NCBI GenBank assembly: GCA_964455095.1
Contig: CAYVUV010000423.1
Coordinates: 1 to 53,535 of the forward strand
Length of the DNA: 53,535 nucleotides
Source of the DNA: CAYVUV01 sp964455095
Lineage (GTDB): Bacteria; Desulfobacterota; Binatia; HRBIN30; CADEER01
Direction of reading: 5' to 3'
This document shows, in pieces, positions 17,303-26,045 of this stretch; position 1 is the first letter of the stretch; every line of letters starts with the position of its first letter. Below the pieces are notes generated by a model. It ran no database searches and had not been told where the DNA came from. It worked only from the letters and a program-made list of their open reading frames with translations. A program made the translations under genes and the position numbers.

Positions 17303-18475
17303 ATGAGCTCGCGCGGAGAGTTGCCGTTCCTGCCCTTTCATCGCCCGAGCATCGAGGCGGCTGAGATCGAAGCCGTGGTTGATACCTTGCGCTCCGGGTG
17401 GCTCACCATGGGGCCCAAGACGCGGGCGTTCGAGGAGGCCTTCGCTCAAGCCGTCGGCGCCCGGTTCGCTGTGGCCGTCAGTTCGGCCACGGCGGGGTTG
17501 CACCTCGGGTTGAATGCGCTCGGTGTCGGTCCCGGTGACGAGGTCCTGGTGCCGACCATGACCTTCGCCTCGACCGCCGCGACGGTCGTGCACACCGGAG
17601 CCCATCCGCGTCTGGTCGACTGCGAAGCCGACACCATGAACATCAGCGTCGACGACGCCGAGCGGCGCTGCTCGCCGAACACCAAGGCGATCGTGCCGGT
17701 GCACTTCGCCGGCCACCCATGCGACATGGACACGGTGCGAAATCTCGCCTCGACGCATCAGCTGGCGGTCATGGAGGACGCAGCGCACGCACTGCCGGCG
17801 CGCTACCGGGGGCGGATGGTGGGCAGCATGAGCGAGCTGACCGTGTTCAGCTTCTACGCGACCAAGAACCTCACCACCGGCGAAGGCGGCATGGTCACCT
17901 CGGATGACGAGGCGCTCAGCGACCGGATTCGGTCGCGGCGCTTGCACGGCATGACGCGCGACGCATGGAAGCGCTACAGCGCGGAGGGATCGTGGCGGTA
18001 CGACGTCTCGTACCCCGGCTTCAAGTACAACATGACCGATATGAACGCTGCCCTCGGGCTCGTGCAGCTCGGACGGATGGCGGACTTGCAGGCGAAGCGG
18101 CAGGCGCTCGTGGATCGCTACTATGCCGCGCTCGCAGACGTCGACGAGCTGGAGCTGCCGACGTGTAAGCCGGATATCGAGCACGCCTGGCACCTGTTCG
18201 TCGTGCGGGTGCGCCCGGAGCGGCTGACCATTGGCCGCGACCAGGTCATCGTCCAGCTCACCGAGGCGGGGATCGGCACCAGCGTCCACTTCATTCCTCT
18301 GCATGAACACAGCTACTACCGCGACGTGCTCGGATACAAAGCAGCGGACTTCCCGAACGCTACGGTGGCGTTCGCGCGCACCATCTCGCTGCCACTGTTT
18401 CCGGGTATGCATCCGGCCGATATCGATCGCGTCGCCGACACCCTGGGGAGCATCCTCCGTCGTCATAGGCGGTGA
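17303..18475 (+). CDS. DegT/DnrJ/EryC1/StrS family PLP aminotransferase
   Basis: A 390-aa sugar aminotransferase. Diagnostic parts are the N-terminal LPFLPFHRPSIEAAEIEAVV, the cofactor-phosphate region SSATAGLHLGLNALGVGPGDEV, EDAAHALPARYRGR and the Schiff-base Lys188 in FYATKNLTTGEGG. C-terminal active-site residues lie around STSVHFIPLHEHSYYR. The family converts keto-sugars on nucleotide carriers to amino sugars, using glutamate. The Gfo/Idh/MocA oxidoreductase at 20926 could supply a 3-keto substrate, as in WbpB/WbpE-type pathways; this pairing is an inference. The next gene, the initiating phosphoglycosyltransferase, follows after six bases. Confidence 0.93.
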   Translation: MSSRGELPFLPFHRPSIEAAEIEAVVDTLRSGWLTMGPKTRAFEEAFAQAVGARFAVAVSSATAGLHLGLNALGVGPGDEVLVPTMTFASTAATVVHTGAHPRLVDCEADTMNISVDDAERRCSPNTKAIVPVHFAGHPCDMDTVRNLASTHQLAVMEDAAHALPARYRGRMVGSMSELTVFSFYATKNLTTGEGGMVTSDDEALSDRIRSRRLHGMTRDAWKRYSAEGSWRYDVSYPGFKYNMTDMNAALGLVQLGRMADLQAKRQALVDRYYAALADVDELELPTCKPDIEHAWHLFVVRVRPERLTIGRDQVIVQLTEAGIGTSVHFIPLHEHSYYRDVLGYKAADFPNATVAFARTISLPLFPGMHPADIDRVADTLGSILRRHRR

Positions 18476-18481
18476 GGGACC

Positions 18482-19885
18482 ATGCTGAAGCGTACCGTCG
18501 ACCTCCTGATCGCCACCGTTGGGCTCATCGTCCTGCTGCCCCTGCTGTTGGTGGTCGCCTTGTTGATCAAGATCGACTCGTCTGGGTCGGTGTTCTTTCG
18601 CCAAGTCCGCGTCGGGCTGAACGGCGAGCTGTTCCGCATTTTCAAGTTCCGCACGATGATCGTCGGTGCGTACAAGATGGGATCGCGCCTGACGGTCAAG
18701 CGCGATCCGCGCGTCACGCGCGTCGGTCAGATTCTGCGCTGGTTCAAGATCGACGAGCTGCCGCAGCTGATCAACGTGGTCCTCGGCGACATGAGCCTGA
18801 TCGGGCCCCGGCCAGAAGATCCGCACTTCGTCGCGCACTACACCGCCGACCAGCGCCGCGTGCTGACCGTGCGGCCCGGGATGGTGGGGCCGAGCCAGAT
18901 CCTCGGGCGCGACGAGTTGGAGAGCTACCCGGAAGGGCTGAAGGACACCGAGGCGTACTACGTCCAGCACATCTTGCCGGAGAAGCTGCAGCGCGACCTC
19001 GAGTACGTGGCCACCAGCAGCTTTACCGGCGACATGGTGCTGCTGGCGCGCGGATTGTGGGCGACGGTCCGCGGCGCAGTGAAGACCAAGTTCCTCTGGC
19101 GGCGTCGGCACCGGATCGGTCTGTTCGCGATCGATGCACTGCTTGTCGTTGCATCCGGGTATTTGGCCTTCATGATGCGCTACGATTTCACCTGGCCGGC
19201 AGACCGCCGCTTCCTGATCCCGCTCTTGATCGTGCTCGGCGTGCGCGCCACAGCGCTGATGTACTACGGAGCGTATCAAGGCGTGTTCGCGTACTTCGGA
19301 CTGTGGGACCTGGTGGCACTGTTCAAGGCGGTCACCGTCAGTGCCGTGATCAGCGCCGGGTTGACGTTCTTCGTCGGCCTTCAGTCCTTTCCGCGCTCGG
19401 TGTTCGTCATCGACTGGGCAGTGATTCTCTTCATGCTCGCCGGTGTGCGGTATGGCCTGCGCGCGCTCGTGCGCCAGCGCTGGCGGGAGCGCGGGCAGCG
19501 CCGTCAGAAGGCGCTGGTCGTGGGGGCGGGAGTCGGCGGCGAGCAGATCGCCCGCACCTTGCTCGAAGATCCGCTGTGCCCGTATCGACCGGTGGGCTTC
19601 ATCGACGAAATGCCGGAGCGCTGGGGATCGTTGATTCACGGTGTGCGAGTGCTGGGTGGTGCCACGGAGCTGCCGCTGGCTGTATCGGCAAACAACATCA
19701 AGGCCGTGTTCGTCTGCATGTCCGACCTGAGCGATTCGGCCGCGCGCGAGGTCGTCGAGGTCTGCGAGCAGGCGGGCGTGGAGTATCGTGTCGTCCCGAC
19801 TTTGAGCGACTTGCTGAGCGCCGATGCGTTCGGAAACGGCCGGCGTCCGGTGCGGACAGCCGAGGCGGTGGCCGTCAGGCAGTAG
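18482..19885 (+). CDS. Phosphoglycosyltransferase with permuted domain order (PGT, then TM and CoA-binding-like domain)
   Basis: A 467-aa protein. Residues 1-200 are a complete bacterial sugar transferase: membrane anchor MLKRTVDLLIATVGLIVLLP, KIDSSGSVFFRQVRVG, FKFRTM, and DELPQLINVVLGDMSLIGPRPE. Four hydrophobic segments follow at about 215-335, then a Rossmann-like domain at 342-450 (KALVVGAGVGGEQIARTLL, YRPVGFID) of the type that precedes the catalytic domain in WbaP/WcaJ and in CapD/PglF. Here the order is reversed, and no second catalytic domain follows. The PGT part should transfer a sugar-phosphate to undecaprenyl phosphate and so start repeat-unit synthesis. The GAGGGACC ribosome site and a six-base gap link it to the aminotransferase gene. 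Confidence 0.92.
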   Translation: MLKRTVDLLIATVGLIVLLPLLLVVALLIKIDSSGSVFFRQVRVGLNGELFRIFKFRTMIVGAYKMGSRLTVKRDPRVTRVGQILRWFKIDELPQLINVVLGDMSLIGPRPEDPHFVAHYTADQRRVLTVRPGMVGPSQILGRDELESYPEGLKDTEAYYVQHILPEKLQRDLEYVATSSFTGDMVLLARGLWATVRGAVKTKFLWRRRHRIGLFAIDALLVVASGYLAFMMRYDFTWPADRRFLIPLLIVLGVRATALMYYGAYQGVFAYFGLWDLVALFKAVTVSAVISAGLTFFVGLQSFPRSVFVIDWAVILFMLAGVRYGLRALVRQRWRERGQRRQKALVVGAGVGGEQIARTLLEDPLCPYRPVGFIDEMPERWGSLIHGVRVLGGATELPLAVSANNIKAVFVCMSDLSDSAAREVVEVCEQAGVEYRVVPTLSDLLSADAFGNGRRPVRTAEAVAVRQ

Positions 19886-19925
19886 GTTGCGCGACAAAAC
19901 AACACGTAGCGAGAAGGGGAATACA

Positions 19926-20924
19926 ATGGGGGACCTGATCCTAGTCACGGGCGGGGCCGGATACGTCGGCTCGCACTTGACCCGTAAGTTACTCGAGCGC
20001 GGCTATCGCGTTCGGATCCTGGACAGCTTCGTCTACGGCGAGCGCGGTCTCAGCGAGCTCCGAGCGCACCCCAGCTTGGAGTTGATGTGCGGCGATATCT
20101 GCGACCCTGCCGATCTGGCGCGGGCCGCCAAAGGGGTGCGCGGAGTGATCGCGCTGGCCGCGGTGGTTGGTGACGCCGCCTGCGATCTCGACCCGCAGCG
20201 CACGATGGCGATCAATTTCGAATCGACCAAACAGACCCTGGCAGCCTGTCGACAGGCTGGCGTCCAGCGGCTGGTGTTCGCCTCCTCCTGCAGCGTATAT
20301 GGCGCGAACGGAAACGATCTACTGTATGAGGATTCGCATCTCAATCCGGTGTCGCTCTACGCGCGGACCCGCTTGATGTCGGAGGAGTTGCTGCTGCGCG
20401 ATCGCGGCGATCTCGAAGTGGTCATCCTCCGCCTGGCGACCGTCTGCGGGGTGTCGCCGCGCATGCGTTTCGATCTGATGGTAAACACGATGACCGCTTG
20501 CGCCAAGGTGCAAGGGTCGATTCGGGTCACCGGCGCCAAGCAGTGGCGGCCGCACTTGCACGTACAGGATGCCGCGGAAGCGTTCGCCGTTGCGGTGGAA
20601 GCCGACGGCGCGGCCGGCGGCACCTTCAACGTCGGCTCCGACGAGCAGAACTTCACGGTCGGCGAAGTCGCCGAGAAGGTCAGCGGTCACGTCGAAGGCG
20701 TGCGCGTCGAGTACTCGACCAATGGCGGCGATCCGCGCAGCTACCGCGTCAGCTTCGAGCGCATCCGCTCGACACTCGGCTTCCGCGCCCAGCGCACCGT
20801 CGACGATGCGATCGAAGAGGTGCAAACGCTGCTGGCGAGTGGCACCGTGCGCGACTTCACCAATGAGCGCTTTCACAACGCCAAGTGGCTGAGCGCCAAC
20901 GGCCTTCGCCAAGGAGCGGCCTAG
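19926..20924 (+). CDS. NAD-dependent epimerase/dehydratase, extended SDR with YxxxR
   Basis: A 332-aa extended SDR. The dinucleotide-binding motif is LVTGGAGYVGSHL near the N-terminus. The catalytic region reads SCSVYGANG followed by SLYARTR, so the usual YxxxK has become YxxxR (Y145, R149). It otherwise has the family's length and C-terminal substrate region (HVQDAAEAFAVAV). ATG 19926 follows the good ribosome site GAGAAGGGG; an upstream ATG at 19824 lies inside the preceding gene. It is likely to modify an NDP-sugar, but the Lys-to-Arg change leaves the activity uncertain. The gene sits between the initiating transferase and the oxidoreductase. Confidence 0.88.
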   Translation: MGDLILVTGGAGYVGSHLTRKLLERGYRVRILDSFVYGERGLSELRAHPSLELMCGDICDPADLARAAKGVRGVIALAAVVGDAACDLDPQRTMAINFESTKQTLAACRQAGVQRLVFASSCSVYGANGNDLLYEDSHLNPVSLYARTRLMSEELLLRDRGDLEVVILRLATVCGVSPRMRFDLMVNTMTACAKVQGSIRVTGAKQWRPHLHVQDAAEAFAVAVEADGAAGGTFNVGSDEQNFTVGEVAEKVSGHVEGVRVEYSTNGGDPRSYRVSFERIRSTLGFRAQRTVDDAIEEVQTLLASGTVRDFTNERFHNAKWLSANGLRQGAA

Positions 20925-20925
20925 G

Positions 20926-21993
20926 GTGGCGGCACGCAGCCGGGTCGGCCTCGTCGGATGTGGGCGCATCGCGCGGGTTCACCGCGCCTACCTGCAAGCC
21001 CTGCCGGAGGTCGAGCTGATCGGTGTGACCGATAGCGACACGGCGGCGCGGTCGGCGTTTGCCAGCGAAGCGGGCCTGACGGCCTTTGCTTCGCTCCAGG
21101 AGATGTTGGAGCGCGGGCGTCCCGAGGTCGTCCACGTCCTCACCCCGCCGTCGAGCCATGGCCCGCTCGCACTCGAGCTGCTGAAAGCCGACGTGAACGT
21201 TCTGGTCGAGAAGCCGCTGGCGTTGACGACCGAGGAGGCCGATGCCGTGGTGGGCGCGGCGCGCCGCGCCGGACGTTGGGTAACGGTCGATCACAACCGC
21301 TGGTTCGATCCGGTTGTGCAACAGGCCGCGGCAGCGCTCGCGAGCGGGCGCCTGGGCCAGCTCGTCGGTGTCGATGTGTTTCAGGGCGCCGAGGCTGGCG
21401 AAGCGGAGAAGCTGACGGGGGCGAGCACGCACTGGAGCGCGCGACTGCCAGGCGGGATTCTGCACAACCTGGCCTCGCATCCCCTGTATCTCATGCGGCG
21501 CTTTGCCGGGCCGGTGAGCGACCTGCGCGTCGTGGCCCGGACGACCAAGGCCGGCCAGCTCGAAGAAGTGCGCTTGGTCGCTTCGGGGGAGGTCGCGCTG
21601 GCGACCGTGACGATGTCGCTGTATGCGCAGCCGTTCATGAACCGATTGACGTTGCTCGGTACGAAGGCCAGCCTCGAGGTGAATCTGAACAACATGACGC
21701 TCATCGAGCGCCGGCCACGGAGCCTGCCCAAACTGATCGGCAAAGTATGGCCGAACTTGAGCGAGGCGGGGCAGCTCGTCAGTTCCACAGTCCGCAACGG
21801 CGTTGCCTTCGCCATGGGGCGCCAACGTTTCTACCCCGGGATCGGCGCCCATCTGCAGCAACTCTATCGCAACCTCGCGACCGGGGCAGCGCCGCCGGTC
21901 ACCATCGCGGAAGGCCGCGATGTCGTCGCCTGGTACGACGAAATCCTCGCGCAGAGCGGTATTCGCACATCGCCTTCGGCGCTGGCGGGTTGA
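20926..21993 (+). CDS. Gfo/Idh/MocA family oxidoreductase
   Basis: A 355-aa NAD(P)-dependent sugar oxidoreductase. The Rossmann N-terminus reads VGLVGCGRIARVHRAYLQALPEVELIGVTD, with the family EKPLALTTEEAD motif at about residue 90 and a C-terminal alpha/beta domain containing PGGILHNLASHPLYLMRRF, the usual substrate-site region. GTG 20926 starts one base after the preceding stop. Such enzymes oxidise C3 of UDP-GlcNAc(A)-type sugars ahead of DegT aminotransferases, and one of those lies at 17303. That pathway link is an inference. Confidence 0.9.
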   Translation: MAARSRVGLVGCGRIARVHRAYLQALPEVELIGVTDSDTAARSAFASEAGLTAFASLQEMLERGRPEVVHVLTPPSSHGPLALELLKADVNVLVEKPLALTTEEADAVVGAARRAGRWVTVDHNRWFDPVVQQAAAALASGRLGQLVGVDVFQGAEAGEAEKLTGASTHWSARLPGGILHNLASHPLYLMRRFAGPVSDLRVVARTTKAGQLEEVRLVASGEVALATVTMSLYAQPFMNRLTLLGTKASLEVNLNNMTLIERRPRSLPKLIGKVWPNLSEAGQLVSSTVRNGVAFAMGRQRFYPGIGAHLQQLYRNLATGAAPPVTIAEGRDVVAWYDEILAQSGIRTSPSALAG

Positions 21994-21995
21994 GC

Positions 21996-23003
21996 ATGCT
22001 CGTCTTGGTGACCGGGGCCAACGGCTTCCTCGGAAGCGCGTTGACGGCGCGGCTGCGCGCGCAGGGCGTGCGTGTACGGGCACTGGTGCGTCCGGGCCGC
22101 GCGGCGTTGACGGACGCAGACGAGATCTGCGAGGGCGACCTGACGGACAGCGCGGCGCTCGCGCGCGCCGTCGCCGGTGTCGAGCGCGTGTTCCATGCCG
22201 GCGCCCGGGTCAGCACCAACGGCGCCTGGGAAGAGTTCGAAGCGGCGAACGTGCGCGGCACGGAAGACCTCATTCGCCTTGCCGGAGAAGCGGGAGTGCA
22301 GCGTTTCGTGCACGTCAGCTCGGTCAGCGTGTATGCGGTCACACACGACGGGGCGGTGGTGACGGAGGACGGACCCTTCGACGACACGAGCGAGGACCGC
22401 GGCTTTTACGCGCGTTCGAAGCTGGCTGCCGACCGCATCGCCCAAGAGGCAATCGGCCGCGGCGCTCCTGTTGTCATTGTCCGGCCTTGCCTGCTGTACG
22501 GTCCCGGTCAGGTTCCTCCGTTGGCCCGGCGCGCCATCTCGGTCGGTCCTCTGCGCCTGATTCTCGCCGGACGCGACTATCGCCTTCCGCTCGCGTACGT
22601 CGACAACGTCGCCGATGCTCTGTGGCTGGCGTCGGACGTTCCTGCGGCAGTCGGACGCGCCTACACCATCGTCGACGCGCATCTGCGGCAGGACGAGTAC
22701 GCACGGTTGTACCGCCAGGTCAGTGGGCAGAGCTGGACCCCGGTCTTTCTGCCGCTGGCGCCGATCCGGCTGGCGGTCAGCGCGGTGGAGGGGTTGGCTC
22801 GTGCCGTCGGCAAGCGGTCGCCGATCACGCGGCATCAAGTCGAGCGCACCCTGCGCAGTGCCGTGTTCTCCGTCGAGCGCGCGGAGCGCGAGCTCGGATG
22901 GCGTCCGCGCATTGCGGTCGAGGAGGCGTTGCGGCGCAGCTTCGCGGCCCCGCGGCTGATTACGGCCAGCGGGAACGCAGCGCCGGCGAATTCGATTGCA
23001 TGA
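21996..23003 (+). CDS. NAD-dependent epimerase/dehydratase (extended SDR)
   Basis: A 335-aa SDR that starts MLVLVTGANGFLGSALTARL and has VHVSSVSVYA and the catalytic YARSKLAAD, i.e. a normal YxxxK. The C-terminal half (PLAYVDNVADALWLASD) resembles the 3-beta-hydroxysteroid dehydrogenase/dihydroflavonol reductase branch as much as GalE. It is predicted cytoplasmic, acting on an NDP-sugar. ATG 21996 comes three bases after the preceding stop; the frame is open far upstream (to 21276) but only as overlap with the oxidoreductase gene. Confidence 0.88.
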   Translation: MLVLVTGANGFLGSALTARLRAQGVRVRALVRPGRAALTDADEICEGDLTDSAALARAVAGVERVFHAGARVSTNGAWEEFEAANVRGTEDLIRLAGEAGVQRFVHVSSVSVYAVTHDGAVVTEDGPFDDTSEDRGFYARSKLAADRIAQEAIGRGAPVVIVRPCLLYGPGQVPPLARRAISVGPLRLILAGRDYRLPLAYVDNVADALWLASDVPAAVGRAYTIVDAHLRQDEYARLYRQVSGQSWTPVFLPLAPIRLAVSAVEGLARAVGKRSPITRHQVERTLRSAVFSVERAERELGWRPRIAVEEALRRSFAAPRLITASGNAAPANSIA

Positions 23004-23037
23004 CGGCCGGGCTGGATGTCGCGCGGCCACCTCGACC

Positions 23038-24258
23038 ATGATTCGCGTGCTGTTCGTGGAAGCGTCCAGCGGCGGCGTGGTCGGCGGTTCGCTGAGCGGT
23101 TTGTATCACCTCATCCGCGGCATGGATCGCGAGCGATTTCAGTCCGGCATGGTCCTGTATGAGCCGAAAATGATCGAGGCCGATCTGGCCGACGTCGGTG
23201 TCCAGGTGCACCACGTGCAGCGGCCGCGTCTGCGCAAGGACCACGGGTTGCTGCAATACGGCGCCTATCACCGTGCCAAGTCCGTCGGCGCGGTGCGTGG
23301 AGCGTTGCGCACCGGGCGTCAGACGGCGCGCTTGGTGGCGGAAGAGCTGCCCGCGGCCCTCGCGCTCGCGCGCCTGATTCGGCAGGAACGCTACGATGTC
23401 CTGCATCTGGGCAACGGTGTGCGCGCGAATTTCGATGGCATCATTGCCGCCCTGATGACGCGGCGGCCGATGATCGTGCACGTGAAGGGCTTCGAGAAGT
23501 ACAGCGGCCGTGAGCGCTGGGCCAGTCGGCGCATCGACATGCTGGTTTGTATGACCGAAGCCGTCCGTGCCTACTGCCGCGGCCATGGGCTGGAACCGCG
23601 CGGCGAACGGGTCGTGTACGATGCGGTCGACGAGACCTGGCTGCGGCCGCGACGGGATGCGGCGAGTGTTCGCGCCGAGCTCGGCATATCTGCCGCGGCC
23701 CCGTGCCTTGGCATCCTCGGGAACATTCAGGAGTGGAAGGGGCAACGCGTGCTGATCGAGGCCATGGCGCAGGTCGTGGCCGCGGTTCCCGATGTGCAGT
23801 GTCTGGTCGTGGGCGGAACGCATCGCGCCGGCGCCGAGTACGACGCGCAGATGCGCGCCCGGTGCGAGGCGCTCGGCTTGCGCAAGCAGGTGCATTTCAT
23901 CGGCTTCCGCGAGGACGTGCCCGATGTCATCAATGCGCTCGATATCGTCGTGCACGCCTCGGTGCGCCCGGAGCCGTTCGGCCGGGTAATCCTCGAGGGT
24001 ATGCTGCTCGCCAAACCGGTGGTGGCCACCAATGCCGGCGGGGTGCCGGAGTTGATCGAGAACGGAAAAACGGGCTTGCTGGTGCCGCCGGGGGACATGC
24101 AGGCATTGGGCGAAGCGCTACAACGACTGCTTCGCGATCCGGAAGGGGCGCGTGCGATCGGGGCGCGGGCACAAAGCTGGGCGCGCGAGCGCTTCTCGTT
24201 GGCGCGCCAGGTGAACGAAATGAGTGAGATCTACGAGACAGCGGTGAGGGTGCAGTGA
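23038..24258 (+). CDS. GT4 family glycosyltransferase
   Basis: A 406-aa GT-B glycosyltransferase. The N-terminal acceptor domain begins MIRVLFVEASSGGVVGGSLSGL. The C-terminal donor domain has LGILGNIQEWKGQRVLIEA and the E-x7-E nucleotide-sugar motif region PEPFGRVILEGMLLAKPVVATN, followed by GGVPELIENGKTGLLVPPGD. It is predicted to add one sugar of the repeat unit on the cytoplasmic side of the membrane. ATG 23038 is chosen because it places the Rossmann strand at the start; ATG 22996 lies inside the preceding gene. The stop overlaps the GTG start of the carbamoyltransferase gene. Confidence 0.93.
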   Translation: MIRVLFVEASSGGVVGGSLSGLYHLIRGMDRERFQSGMVLYEPKMIEADLADVGVQVHHVQRPRLRKDHGLLQYGAYHRAKSVGAVRGALRTGRQTARLVAEELPAALALARLIRQERYDVLHLGNGVRANFDGIIAALMTRRPMIVHVKGFEKYSGRERWASRRIDMLVCMTEAVRAYCRGHGLEPRGERVVYDAVDETWLRPRRDAASVRAELGISAAAPCLGILGNIQEWKGQRVLIEAMAQVVAAVPDVQCLVVGGTHRAGAEYDAQMRARCEALGLRKQVHFIGFREDVPDVINALDIVVHASVRPEPFGRVILEGMLLAKPVVATNAGGVPELIENGKTGLLVPPGDMQALGEALQRLLRDPEGARAIGARAQSWARERFSLARQVNEMSEIYETAVRVQ

Positions 24259-26039
24259 GTCAAAACATACTCGGAATTTCATGCTTCTATCACGATGCGG
24301 CGGCGGCGCTGCTGGTGGACGGACAATTGGTGGCCGCGTCGGAGGAGGAGCGCTTCTCGCGCAAGAAACACGACGCGGGTTTTCCGATCCTGGCCATCAA
24401 ATTCTGTCTCGAGCAGGCCGGCCTGACGATGCAGGACGTCGACTACGTGGTGTTCTACGAGAAACCGTTCGTCAAGTTCGAGCGTATTCTCACCACCGCC
24501 CTGCAGGCCGTGCCGCGTTCGTGGAAGGTGTTCGGCGACGCGATGACGACCTGGCTGCTCGACAAGCTGTGGGTGAAGAACATCATCCGCGCCGAGCTCG
24601 GGGTGCCGAACAGCAAGATCCTGTTCAGCGACCACCATCTGTCGCACGGCGCCAGCACGTTTCTCTGCTCGCCCTTCGAGGAGTCAGCCATCCTCACGGT
24701 CGATGGGGTGGGGGAATGGGCGTGTGCGACCTTTGGACGCGGGCGCGGTACCGACGTCTCGCTGCTGCGCGAGATCCGCTTCCCGCATTCGATCGGCTTG
24801 CTCTACAGCGCCTTCACCGCCTTCCTCGGCTTCGAAGTCAACGAGGGCGAGTACAAGGTCATGGGCATGGCCCCGTACGGCGAGCCCAAGTACGTCGACA
24901 AGGTAGAGAAGCTCTACCGCATCGAGCCCGACGGCAGCTTGTGGCTCGACATGAGCTATTTCTGCTTTCACCATTCGACGACGCGGACCTACAACAGCAA
25001 GTTCGTCGAGCTGTTCGGCGAGCCGCGCGACCCGGACTGGCTGTTCTTCACCCCGCAGTCGGGCTACCCGGAGTATTTTGGCGATCGACCGGCGGAGTTC
25101 GACGCGATCGCGGAGCGCAATCAGTACTACGCCGACATCGCGGCCAGCATCCAGCTCGCGACCGAGAACATCGTCCTGAACATGGCGAAGGCCCTGCAGC
25201 GGGAGACGGGGCTGGACCGTCTGTGCCTGGCCGGCGGTGTGGCCCTGAACAGCGTCGCCAACGGCCGCATTCTCAAGGAGACGGCCTTCTCCGAGCTGTT
25301 CGTCCAGCCGGCGGCCGGCGACGGAGGCGGGGCGCTCGGCGCCGCGCTGTACGTCCACCACTGTGTGCTCGGCAACCCGCGGTCGTTTCAGATGCGCCAC
25401 GCTTATTGGGGCAAAGGTTACAGCGAAGGCGAGGTCGGCGACTTCGTGCGCGGGGCCGGCATCGCGCACACCAGCTGCCGCAACGAGGACGAGCTGCTCA
25501 ACCGCGTCGTCGACCACTTGCAAGCGGGGCATGTCATCGGGTGGTTTCAGGACCGGTTCGAATGGGGTCCCCGGGCGCTCGGGGCGCGCAGCATCATCGC
25601 CGACCCGCGTCGCACCGACATGAAGGATATCGTCAACACGAAGATCAAGTTCCGCGAGCCGTTCCGGCCATTCGCGCCGTCCGTCATCGTCGAAGCCGCG
25701 GAGCGCTACTTCGACCTGCCCGAAGCCGCGCGGCATTTTCCGGCCCGCTTCATGCTTTACGTCGTCGACGTCAAGCCGGGGCAGGGCGAGGTGCTGCCCG
25801 CCATCACCCATGTCGACGGCACGGCGCGGCTGCAAACCGTTCATGCCGCGGAGAGCCCGCTCTATCACGGCTTGATCTCGCGCTTCGGCCAGGCGACGGG
25901 GGTACCGGTGATCTTGAACACCTCCTTCAATCTCAAGGGTGAGCCGATCGTGAACACCCCGGCGCAGGCGCACAGCACGTTCATGCGCAGCGGTATGGAT
26001 GCGCTGGTGCTCGGCAACACCATCGTCACCAAGTCATAG
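24255..26039 (+). CDS. NodU/CmcH-family carbamoyltransferase
   Basis: A 594-aa O-carbamoyltransferase. The N-terminal Kae1-like domain starts NILGISCFYHDAAAALLVDG and has ASEEERFSRKKHDAGFP and FSDHHLSHGAS. The middle carries LCLAGGVALNSVANGRIL. The C-terminal YrdC/TobZ-type portion has EWGPRALGARSIIADPR and ends NTSFNLKGEPIVNTP. The family uses carbamoyl phosphate and ATP to carbamoylate a hydroxyl of a sugar or similar acceptor. GTG 24255 overlaps the preceding stop. The following SGNH and DUF5989-like genes form a cassette often seen with carbamoyltransferases of this family. A carbamoylated EPS sugar is the likely product. Confidence 0.95.
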   Translation: MSQNILGISCFYHDAAAALLVDGQLVAASEEERFSRKKHDAGFPILAIKFCLEQAGLTMQDVDYVVFYEKPFVKFERILTTALQAVPRSWKVFGDAMTTWLLDKLWVKNIIRAELGVPNSKILFSDHHLSHGASTFLCSPFEESAILTVDGVGEWACATFGRGRGTDVSLLREIRFPHSIGLLYSAFTAFLGFEVNEGEYKVMGMAPYGEPKYVDKVEKLYRIEPDGSLWLDMSYFCFHHSTTRTYNSKFVELFGEPRDPDWLFFTPQSGYPEYFGDRPAEFDAIAERNQYYADIAASIQLATENIVLNMAKALQRETGLDRLCLAGGVALNSVANGRILKETAFSELFVQPAAGDGGGALGAALYVHHCVLGNPRSFQMRHAYWGKGYSEGEVGDFVRGAGIAHTSCRNEDELLNRVVDHLQAGHVIGWFQDRFEWGPRALGARSIIADPRRTDMKDIVNTKIKFREPFRPFAPSVIVEAAERYFDLPEAARHFPARFMLYVVDVKPGQGEVLPAITHVDGTARLQTVHAAESPLYHGLISRFGQATGVPVILNTSFNLKGEPIVNTPAQAHSTFMRSGMDALVLGNTIVTKS

Positions 26040-26045
26040 GCGGCG

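Noticed and set aside
17264..19948. An 894-codon open frame on the minus strand
   Set aside because: It lies antisense to the aminotransferase and phosphoglycosyltransferase genes, has no recognisable domain, and is the usual shadow of GC-rich coding sequence.
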